DNA from: Gracilibacter sp. BRH_c7a
GTDB lineage: Bacteria; Bacillota; Desulfitobacteriia; Desulfitobacteriales; Syntrophobotulaceae
DNA: 47,968 bases
Assembly (NCBI GenBank): GCA_001516055.1
Contig: LOEZ01000076.1
Coordinates: 1-47,968 of the forward strand
Direction: 5' to 3'
Part shown: positions 9,901 through 14,989 of the stretch, in pieces
Numbering within the stretch: position 1 is the first letter of the stretch
Layout of the letters: each line of letters begins with the position of its first letter
Position numbers and translations under genes: made by a program
Notes under the pieces: generated by a model
What the model was told of the DNA's origin: nothing
Seen by the model: the letters and a program-made list of their open reading frames with translations, nothing else
Database searches by the model: none

Positions 9901-10565
9901 ATTTAAGTCTGTGGAAAGCACTTGCCTACAAGAACTTAGGCGCATACGACCAGGCTTTGGCGGTCTTGGATGAAGCAATCGAATTTAAAAAACACTTGCC
10001 TAGCGACTGGATTGAGTTAATCTTGCTTTCCTTAAGGTCCATGGTATATGATGATCTGAATGAAGTTGTAAAAGCTCAAGAACTGCGTCAACAGGCAATG
10101 AAGTTAGCAATAGCCTGTGATGATACCTGGATAATGGTTGACCTGAAGATTGCCTTTGCTTTTACGGAACTGAAGCTAAATAACATTCATAAAGCCCTAG
10201 TCGATTTCTCGGATGCTCGAACAACTGCCATCCAGATCGGAATGACCCATGCGGAAGTCTTAAGTCGACTTGGGATTGCTGAGGGAAGCATAAACCTAGG
10301 TCTTCCCCATAAAGCCAGAGAAGAAATGACAGCTGTTGAAAAGGTAATGGCCGATTATCCTCAACTACCAAGCTGTAGTGAGGAAGGGATTTGGTTTTCC
10401 TTATTTAATTTATATGTAAATCTTGGAGATAAACAAAGAGCTAAGCAATGTTTTATGAAGGCAGAAGCTGAAGTAGAACGAAAACGATCGTTAATCACTA
10501 ATCCTGAATTTTTGAAGACTTATTTGGATACTAAAATAGTAAGAGATATCCTAAAGGAGGCATAG
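6996..10565 (+). CDS. zinc ribbon/HEPN-like/STAND NTPase/TPR protein (putative defence sensor-effector)
   Basis: About 1189 residues from TTG 6996, chosen because AAAGGGG (6981-6987) lies 8 bases upstream and the protein then opens with a zinc ribbon (MQCPKCG...ICPVHG); the earlier ATG at 6936 has no ribosome site. Domain order: zinc ribbon (1-25); a helical region with an R-N-x4-H motif (RNKVFGH, about R178-H184) like the active site of HEPN nucleases; a second Cys pair near residue 247; a P-loop NTPase with Walker A GEGGTGKS (about 359-366) and Walker B LVLIVDGIDEIP (about 447-458); a winged-helix-like linker; and tetratricopeptide-type helical repeats from about 710 to the end. This is the layout of STAND sensors such as NACHT or Avs proteins, where the C-terminal repeats detect a trigger and the N-terminal domain acts. 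Target and trigger are unknown. The methyltransferase gene starts 4 bp after the stop. Confidence 0.75.
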   Translation: MQCPKCGLELTKVFEFNICPVHGQITDAEETIPLFSVEFIRLVDELGKVMPFSLVHQFNWLNVEISKQNPIASAWQLRDCFEYLIRFLAVIELAEFFRVQRNEAYTQQIVSLLTKPQGLSLGDWWSLVDTICAYWSREDSGDQPIFPSIVKLVINERGRKTELAQMLGSGSKNVINWRNKVFGHGVFQRENSWYADECIYWINKLFSFQKLLEEVFKDLSIYVDRSQIYLTYGSKNLKLSPFVQFLACKRCNRESYYYLDKTKIFRAHNTLSTHYIDYACGDLAEVRDAPEIERFILEYIKDSGKYNWERTSYDSSRYYEWEQKLIRDFEEEYYPFPHFMQKLKLWFADNPCGYLWIKGEGGTGKSFLVEGFGRILKEEGYIVLTYRLAMGQFCDYRTFIIELAHQLRNTLSHRTQEIQAKNSQLQDLQAQFIEFVRETMLANNIDSLVLIVDGIDEIPVGQISLLNIFPPASQLPRGLYIVLSGRPSLNETANKQVNRIKGESSLYWQEITLEHSSKQYRELLDGYIRRELGDSFSQNLASKIINLSEGRFLYVYHYCQALKSRVIREDELIEDQSFYQCYLSLLNDKLGERMFKQVFWNMILVLAAAREPLELECLENWGFPREDIFLFIQQFKDFISTEFTQERLKLQIAHQNLTRFVCEDHDLNKQFQAIQIFIANKGLDLYSGQWLKIEPDDYLGNYYLKHLPYHLNEADLSGAEISSAPVYGIACYKSAINQIQARNFQSALLLLDNSIGLLKDLDIITFLESLSAKATLLKQLGSYREAIVCFTDLENEASKIDAKKYQIQALYERQWINDIMGNRKDAFADLVFLKDLLLEEKSELLAEVYLSLAWHYHFTNINQAITLVEDAVKVSVKANKDLFELKVHLMLGRAYASSGRLELAIKEYDSVWPKLASPSFDHINSDYNLRLLIIEAVVGCIDYGDYYKALQMISHINNLLDLNLLEKSYLSLWKALAYKNLGAYDQALAVLDEAIEFKKHLPSDWIELILLSLRSMVYDDLNEVVKAQELRQQAMKLAIACDDTWIMVDLKIAFAFTELKLNNIHKALVDFSDARTTAIQIGMTHAEVLSRLGIAEGSINLGLPHKAREEMTAVEKVMADYPQLPSCSEEGIWFSLFNLYVNLGDKQRAKQCFMKAEAEVERKRSLITNPEFLKTYLDTKIVRDILKEA

Positions 10566-10569
10566 AGTT

Positions 10570-11343
10570 TTGATTATCACGACTGATGTGGAATACTGTA
10601 ACCCTTTTGATGCCGATTCACCGTATTTCTGGATGAAAATCGAACATTGTGGGCGGTACATTTTTGCTAAGAAATTTGCTCAAAAGAATAACCTGCGGAG
10701 AATACTAGATTCTGCCTGTGCAGATGGATATGGAAGTTTCCTTATGGTTGAGGAAAATAATATGATCTACGGTATAGACATTAGCAAAGAATTATTGGAC
10801 GTAGCACAACAACAGGTAGCAGCACTTAGATTGACCAATGTAGAATTTATTGTTAATAACTTGGAGAAAGACTTTCTGCCTTTTGGTGGTGAAGAGATTG
10901 AATTGGTTACGTGTTTTGAGACATTGGAACATCTGTCTAACCCAGAATTTTTACTTAATAATCTTTACAAAGTTTTAGCTCCAGAAGGATATTTGCTTCT
11001 ATCGGTGCCAAACGAAAAATATGAGCCGAAAACAGAAGACGGAAAGCCGAGAAACGTTCATCATAAACAATTATTCGATAAAGACAAGATTTGCAAGCTT
11101 CTTATCTCTGAAGGATTTGAAATTAAAAAAATTCTTACCCAAACCTATACGAATATGTTTTTTAACCGAGAAAAGTATTATATCGATAATGGACTTTATG
11201 ATAAAGATTGGGTTCACTCGCTTTATCCAAATGATAAAAAAGCTATTGAGTTTTTCGCGCAGTTATTCGCTCTACCTCAAAATGGTAAAATCGAAGATAC
11301 GTATTCAATATTTATCATTGCATCCAAACCTGTGACAAAATAA
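10570..11343 (+). CDS. class I SAM-dependent methyltransferase
   Basis: This 257-residue protein starts at TTG 10570 with an AAAGGAGG site at 10553-10560, only 4 bp after the STAND gene, so it is translationally linked. The Rossmann signature is visible: motif I LDSACADGYGSF (a variant of DxGCGxG), an acidic loop at YGIDIS that should bind the ribose, and the CFETLEHLSNPEFLL / LAPEGYLLLSVPN blocks typical of the UbiG/Methyltransf_11 group. The first 40 residues are rich in aromatics. The C-terminus has an insert with many Tyr/Asn. The substrate cannot be predicted. Being the last gene of the Imm5-like/STAND operon, it may modify a small molecule or the STAND protein; that is inference. Confidence 0.75.
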   Translation: MIITTDVEYCNPFDADSPYFWMKIEHCGRYIFAKKFAQKNNLRRILDSACADGYGSFLMVEENNMIYGIDISKELLDVAQQQVAALRLTNVEFIVNNLEKDFLPFGGEEIELVTCFETLEHLSNPEFLLNNLYKVLAPEGYLLLSVPNEKYEPKTEDGKPRNVHHKQLFDKDKICKLLISEGFEIKKILTQTYTNMFFNREKYYIDNGLYDKDWVHSLYPNDKKAIEFFAQLFALPQNGKIEDTYSIFIIASKPVTK

Positions 11344-11442
11344 TATAACTCAATAGTGAACTCTAAAAACAAAACACAATATAGTATCTAGCATCATTTT
11401 TTCTGTCGGGAATACATAGATACTTTAGGTGAGGGGGTCATG

Positions 11443-11904
11443 ATGAAGAGAATTATTGCATATCTGCTTTATGTATTGGGTCTTTTGCTCTTGGTATTTT
11501 ATGCTGGTCAATATCAAGAAGAATTCCGTGTATTAGCTGGACAAACATTTAATCCGTTACCGTCAATATTATTTAGTAGTATCTATCCATTTATAGTTGG
11601 ATTGTATATATCTTTACCCCAGTTTATCAACATGCTAAGAAAAAAAGGTGCATTAAAGGTTAATTGGGTAAGAATTCTAATTGTTGGGATACCAACATTG
11701 GTAATCAATAGTAACTTTATTTTATATTATTTAACACCATTAGGGTCTAATCCGCTGTTTGGATGGATATATCATGGATATAGCTTAGTCGGAGTATCTT
11801 TAATTGGAGCAGCTTGTGGATTTACAATACTAAGTTCAATTACTAAAGAAGAGATAAGGGATCAGTATTCTAGCAACAAAGAAATTGATTTTAGCAAGTT
11901 TTGA
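11443..11904 (+). CDS. small four-helix membrane protein
   Basis: This 153-residue protein starts at the second of two tandem ATGs; GAGGGGG at 11431-11437 fits ATG 11443 better than 11440. It has four hydrophobic segments (IIAYLLYVLGLLLLVFYA, SILFSSIYPFIVGLYISL, ILIVGIPTLVINSNFILYYL and VGVSLIGAACGFTILSSI) and a charged C-terminus. It is not recognised. Its stop is followed within 16 bp by structured repeat copy A. It may act with the defence genes on either side, as small membrane proteins often do in abortive systems, but this is only positional. Confidence 0.5.
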   Translation: MKRIIAYLLYVLGLLLLVFYAGQYQEEFRVLAGQTFNPLPSILFSSIYPFIVGLYISLPQFINMLRKKGALKVNWVRILIVGIPTLVINSNFILYYLTPLGSNPLFGWIYHGYSLVGVSLIGAACGFTILSSITKEEIRDQYSSNKEIDFSKF

Positions 11905-11919
11905 TGACCGCTAACTTCA

Positions 11920-11996
11920 CGAACACGCAATTCCCGTAACTTTACATAGATGCCTGTGGTTAGACGCTGCGGGAACTACTGAAAGTTAAGTAAAAT
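11920..11996. repeat. structured repeat, copy A (about 77 bp)
   Basis: This block aligns at nearly the same length with 14014-14090. Shared islands are CGAACA, TCCCGTAACTT, GACGCTGCGGGA and GTAAAAT. TTCCCG (11931-11936) pairs with CGGGAA (11970-11975), enclosing the conserved GTAAC...GACGCTG core. The pairing arms differ in sequence between copies but remain complementary, which points to selection on structure. It lies 16 bp after a stop codon. Confidence 0.6.
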
Positions 11997-12079
11997 TGCT
12001 AATTTGGAGAAAAAATAGTATGGACAGAAGGATTTTTATAGTATTAGGACTAATTAATACAATAGTTCGTTAAAGGGTA

Positions 12080-12108
12080 TTAACATTCGAACATATGTTT
12101 GGTATAAT
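12080..12108 (+). promoter_or_regulatory. sigma-A promoter of the C5 methyltransferase gene
   Basis: TTAACA (12080-12085), a 17-bp spacer and TATAAT (12103-12108) form a near-consensus promoter. Transcription would start near 12115, so a start codon at ATG 12121 would leave almost no leader, supporting TTG 12139 as the true start. Confidence 0.7.
12088..12101. promoter_or_regulatory. LexA (DinR)-like operator in the promoter spacer
   Basis: CGAACATATGTTTG matches 13 of 14 positions of the Firmicute LexA box CGAACRNRYGTTYC, and its core AACATATGTT is a perfect palindrome. It fills the spacer between -35 and -10, where a bound repressor would block RNA polymerase. Another dyad-binding regulator such as the methyltransferase itself is an alternative. 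Confidence 0.5.
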
Positions 12109-12138
12109 ATTCCAAAGAATATGTTTGGAGTGATAATT

Positions 12139-13146
12139 TTGAGACAAGGTACTCTATTTGATTGTATTGCTAATGAATGGAGCGGTCATAATTTGAATTC
12201 AATAAAATATATAGATTTATTCTGTGGAATTGGCGGCTTCAGAATCGCTGCGGAGCAAATATTTGAAAAGTATAATTTAAAATCAGAATGTGTTTTCTCA
12301 TGTGATATTGATAAATACGCTCAAGAGTCGTACTATGCAAATTACGGAGAATATCCGTCTGGTGATATTACGGAGATTGAATCTGAAGACATTCCCGATC
12401 ATGATATACTTTTTGCTGGTTTTCCTTGTCAACCTTTTAGTATTATTGGTATGGGTAAAGGCTTTGAAGACACTAGAGGTACTCTTTTCTTTGATATAGC
12501 ACGTATAATTTCGAGTAAGAGGCCAAGGGCATTTATTTTAGAGAATGTAAAACAGTTAGTAGGACATCAAAAAGGGGAGACTTTTAGAAAAATAATAAAA
12601 ACTTTACAGGATTTAGGATATTGGGTTGATTATAAAGTACTTAATGCATTAGATTACGGGTTACCGCAAAAGAGGGAACGAGTATTTATTGTTGGATTTG
12701 ATCAACCAGCATGGTTTACATGGCCTTCGAAGATAACAAAAAGATTAGAATTAACAGATATTCTAGAAAAGAACATAGACCCTAAACATTTAGTCTCTGA
12801 GAGAATAAGAACAAAACGTCATGAAGTTCACAAATCACAATATTACCCATCAATTTGGCACGAAAATAAAGCTGGTAACGTTACTTCGTATCCTTATTCT
12901 TGTGCTTTAAGGGCGGGTGCTTCGTACAATTATTTATTAGTTAATGGAGAGAGGAGACTTACTCCCAGAGAAATGCTTAGGTTACAAGGATTTCCAGATA
13001 GTTTTAAAATTGTTGTGCCTGACTCTCAAATTAGAAAGCAGGCAGGAAATTCAGTTCCAGTAAACGTTGTACGTGCTGTGGTAGAAAATCTTATACCAAT
13101 AATATTAGACCAGACGTGTAATATTAAACAAAGAAACGTAATTTGA
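12139..13146 (+). CDS. C5-cytosine DNA methyltransferase (type II modification)
   Basis: About 335 residues from TTG 12139, which has TGGAGTG 7 bases upstream and lies downstream of the predicted transcription start. Canonical motifs appear in order: I (DLFCGIGGFRIAAEQ, SAM binding), IV (PCQPFSIIG with the catalytic Cys near residue 97), VI (LENVKQL), VIII (QKRERVFIVGF), a target-recognition region at about 200-270, IX (RRLTPREMLRLQGF) and X (AGNSVPVNVVRAV). The length is typical of prokaryotic m5C enzymes. It transfers a methyl group from SAM to cytosine in a recognition site that cannot be read from the motifs. The next gene starts 22 bp later and is its likely restriction partner. Confidence 0.9.
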   Translation: MRQGTLFDCIANEWSGHNLNSIKYIDLFCGIGGFRIAAEQIFEKYNLKSECVFSCDIDKYAQESYYANYGEYPSGDITEIESEDIPDHDILFAGFPCQPFSIIGMGKGFEDTRGTLFFDIARIISSKRPRAFILENVKQLVGHQKGETFRKIIKTLQDLGYWVDYKVLNALDYGLPQKRERVFIVGFDQPAWFTWPSKITKRLELTDILEKNIDPKHLVSERIRTKRHEVHKSQYYPSIWHENKAGNVTSYPYSCALRAGASYNYLLVNGERRLTPREMLRLQGFPDSFKIVVPDSQIRKQAGNSVPVNVVRAVVENLIPIILDQTCNIKQRNVI

Positions 13147-13168
13147 TGTATAAGAAGAGGCATAAAGT

Positions 13169-13936
13169 ATGACAGAGAAAAAGGCACCTAGATTAAGAAC
13201 AGTAAATAAGAGCTTGCCACCATATGAATTGAACAAGTTTCCTAATGATTTTGCTTTTAAACTTGGTCGAGAATTAGTTTATTTACTAGCCACAAAGGGA
13301 AATCCTACCTTGGAAGGTTCGGAGTGGGAAGAGATTTTCGCAAATTGTATAGGTGCAAAATGGAAACCTTCAAATGTTGGGTTGGATGATGTTGTGCTGG
13401 GGTCTTGCGCTTGGGGTGCAAAAACAGTTAAAGCAAAGAAGCCAGCAGTTCAAAAAACAGTAAGATTGATATCTGGAAGAAATTCGCCAGTTTACTCCTT
13501 CGGAGAGAAACAAATCGCTGAAGTTAATCCAGACCATCTAGGATCTCAGGTTCTTGAGATTTGGAATGAGAGGGTTTCAGCAATTAGAAAGCTTTATAAA
13601 TTCGTTCGTACTGTAGTATTATTAAAGTCCGATAATTTAGATGAAGTAGCAGTGTTCGAATATGATACTGTAAGATTTGATCAGGAGCTGTATGAGTGGA
13701 AGTGGAATGAACGAGGAAATTTGGAAGGCTATCTAAAAAGAACCAAAGAGCATTGTTTTACTTGGCAACCGCATGGATCACAATTTACCATTATTGAGGA
13801 AGTACCAGACGACAGTTTAGTAATAAAGATTCGAATTCCTAAGCGAATTGATAAAGAAGAATTATTACAAACAATTGGATTTGATAATAGTTGGGTAACA
13901 ACTTCACTCAACAGAGGGTTTGCGACATCAGGGTAA
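13169..13936 (+). CDS. probable restriction endonuclease partner of the C5 methyltransferase
   Basis: This 255-residue protein has ATG 13169 with AAGAGG upstream. I do not recognise it firmly. Position (22 bp after a C5 methyltransferase, same strand, no other candidate nuclease) and size fit a type II endonuclease. A possible PD-(D/E)xK-like core is GLDDVVLGSCAWGAKTVKA (D73/D74 ... K85/K88): beta-strand, acidic residue, short spacer, Lys. The usual Glu/Gln two residues before the Lys is replaced by Gly or Thr, so the match is atypical. The remainder is mixed alpha/beta with a Trp-rich strand (YEWKWNERGN). The last codons lie inside a 21-bp inverted repeat. Alternatively it is an accessory protein of unknown type. 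Confidence 0.5.
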   Translation: MTEKKAPRLRTVNKSLPPYELNKFPNDFAFKLGRELVYLLATKGNPTLEGSEWEEIFANCIGAKWKPSNVGLDDVVLGSCAWGAKTVKAKKPAVQKTVRLISGRNSPVYSFGEKQIAEVNPDHLGSQVLEIWNERVSAIRKLYKFVRTVVLLKSDNLDEVAVFEYDTVRFDQELYEWKWNERGNLEGYLKRTKEHCFTWQPHGSQFTIIEEVPDDSLVIKIRIPKRIDKEELLQTIGFDNSWVTTSLNRGFATSG

Positions 13937-13970
13937 ATATGAATGTATTAACCTGACGTCGCAAACCCTC
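13914..13970. repeat. 21-bp inverted repeat spanning a stop codon
   Basis: Bases 13914-13934 are the reverse complement of 13950-13970 except at two positions, around a 15-base AT-rich loop. The TAA stop of the preceding gene (13934-13936) is at the tip. There is no T run after it, so it is not a classic terminator, though it could block 3' decay or form a cruciform. Confidence 0.75.
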
Positions 13971-13987
13971 ACAACTTTAGTACGTAA

Positions 13988-14010
13988 TGTAGCGAACTGG
14001 GTTAGCTACA
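13988..14010. repeat. short hairpin TGTAGC/GCTACA
   Basis: TGTAGC (13988-13993) pairs with GCTACA (14005-14010) around an 11-base loop. It sits between the 21-bp inverted repeat and structured repeat copy B, making three consecutive hairpins in 160 bp. Confidence 0.5.
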
Positions 14011-14013
14011 CTA

Positions 14014-14090
14014 CGAACAGAGCACTCCCGTAACTTACCAGTATGAACGTAGTATGACGCTGCGGGAGTGCTCAGAACGTTATGTAAAAT
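14014..14090. repeat. structured repeat, copy B (about 77 bp)
   Basis: This is the second copy of the element at 11920-11996, in the same orientation and also just after a gene end. GAGCACTCCCG (14020-14030) pairs perfectly over 11 bp with CGGGAGTGCTC (14063-14073). The enclosed 32 bases keep GTAACTT and GACGCTG in common with copy A, and the element ends in GTAAAAT in both. Confidence 0.65.
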
Positions 14091-14144
14091 GTCCATATCG
14101 GATAAGTTTTAATAGGCAAAAAAAGACCTTTTGGATCAGAACTA

Positions 14145-14372
14145 TTATTTGACGCCTTCCCAAAAGGTAGTTTCGCTTATTTGAAGTTGCCTTAGTCGGA
14201 TTTTTTCCCATAAATTCTTAGGGATTTCTTTACTGACAGCATGACTTATTTTCGTTCTTAGAACAGTCCCATCACTCAGCACTTTTTCATAATACCAGTG
14301 GTCGGTATTACGAAGCATCACCCAGCCATTTTTATCGCAATAGCGTTTTAAATCTCCAAATTTAGGTGCCAT
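14145..14372 (-). CDS. HicA-like toxin candidate
   Basis: This 75-residue basic protein has the short beta-alpha-beta pattern of HicA-type mRNA interferases: an N-terminal LKRYCDKNGWVMLR helix-strand, NTDHWYYEKVLSDGT in place of the usual GSHxxYxxxDG (His at about residue 24), RTKISHAVSKEI in place of the PxHxxKEI strand, and a final LWEKIRLRQLQI helix. It lies 2 bp downstream of the Phd-like antitoxin gene on the same strand, the expected order when the antitoxin comes first. If active it would cleave mRNA; this is inferred from the fold pattern only. Confidence 0.6.
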   Translation of the reverse strand: MAPKFGDLKRYCDKNGWVMLRNTDHWYYEKVLSDGTVLRTKISHAVSKEIPKNLWEKIRLRQLQISETTFWEGVK

Positions 14373-14374
14373 AT

Positions 14375-14800
14375 TTATAGTCCTAAGAGGGCAAGAATCT
14401 CTTCATCGTTGTCACAAAGAAGGACTTTTAAAACATATGGAAAGTGAGATTTACGGTTAGGTGCTTGAAGGAAAAGCTGGGAGCGATCCATATAATCTTG
14501 AGAATACACTTTAAGGTCTTCAACTAAATTGTTAGCTGCTAAATCTAATGTCGAATCATTTGCGTAAATTTCCAGAGAATCTAAGGCAAGCGTAATCGAA
14601 CCATCATCTTCATTAATAATTTCAGGGTTAAGTTTGTAATCCACTAAGACCATCTTTAGTAGATCAACTCTGAGTAAAGCAACTTGTTCTGTCTGTTTTC
14701 TATTGACAATAGTAGGGTTAAAAGAGTTAAAGACAGAATCATAAAGAGTAGAAAATTGTTTTCTTGCTTCAGTAAATTGTAGTTCAGATAACATAGTCAT
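14375..14800 (-). CDS. Phd/YefM-like antitoxin
   Basis: The protein is 141 residues from ATG 14800; ATG 14794 is equally possible because GGGAGG lies 7 bases upstream of it. The N-terminal half (ELQFTEARKQFSTLYDSVFN, then PTIVNRKQTEQVALLRVDLL) has the layout of Phd/YefM DNA-binding antitoxins: helix, turn, strand pair reading 'I..R.....LL', helix. The longer acidic C-terminal half should wrap the toxin. It precedes the HicA-like gene by 2 bp and presumably represses the shared promoter through the palindromes at 14832-14869. Confidence 0.65.
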   Translation of the reverse strand: MTMLSELQFTEARKQFSTLYDSVFNSFNPTIVNRKQTEQVALLRVDLLKMVLVDYKLNPEIINEDDGSITLALDSLEIYANDSTLDLAANNLVEDLKVYSQDYMDRSQLFLQAPNRKSHFPYVLKVLLCDNDEEILALLGL

Positions 14801-14831
14801 GCCTCCCTCACCTCCAATATATCATATGACG

Positions 14832-14869
14832 TACACTGTGTATAGTATGACCATTATGTACATTATGTA
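14832..14869. promoter_or_regulatory. paired palindromic operators upstream of the toxin-antitoxin genes
   Basis: TACACTGTGTA (14832-14842) and TACATTATGTA (14859-14869) are both 11-bp palindromes of the form TACAY-N-RTGTA, 27 bp apart centre to centre. The second overlaps TGTACA (14857-14862), the core known for YefM operators. They lie just upstream of the antitoxin start on the minus strand, where autoregulatory sites are expected, and also upstream of the molybdoenzyme operon on the plus strand. Confidence 0.55.
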
Positions 14870-14989
14870 TAAATCTGGGGAGGGGACATAAATTGGTAGG
14901 GGTGAAAACAGGGCGGAGGCCGCAGCAACTGCTGCAATGTCAAGTCCTTTGTTGGTTATGAGATACAGGCTAAACTTAAGGAGGAGACC

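Noticed and set aside
11905-14100. The twin structured repeats as integron attC sites
   Set aside because: Only some ends resemble GTTRRRY (GTTAAGT in copy A, GTTATGT in copy B does not fit), the matching RYYYAAC end is imperfect, and no integron integrase is in the window.
14870-14989. Molybdenum-cofactor riboswitch before the molybdoenzyme operon
   Set aside because: The leader has a small GCAGC/GCTGC hairpin but I could not match the conserved Moco-RNA core; a covariance search would decide.
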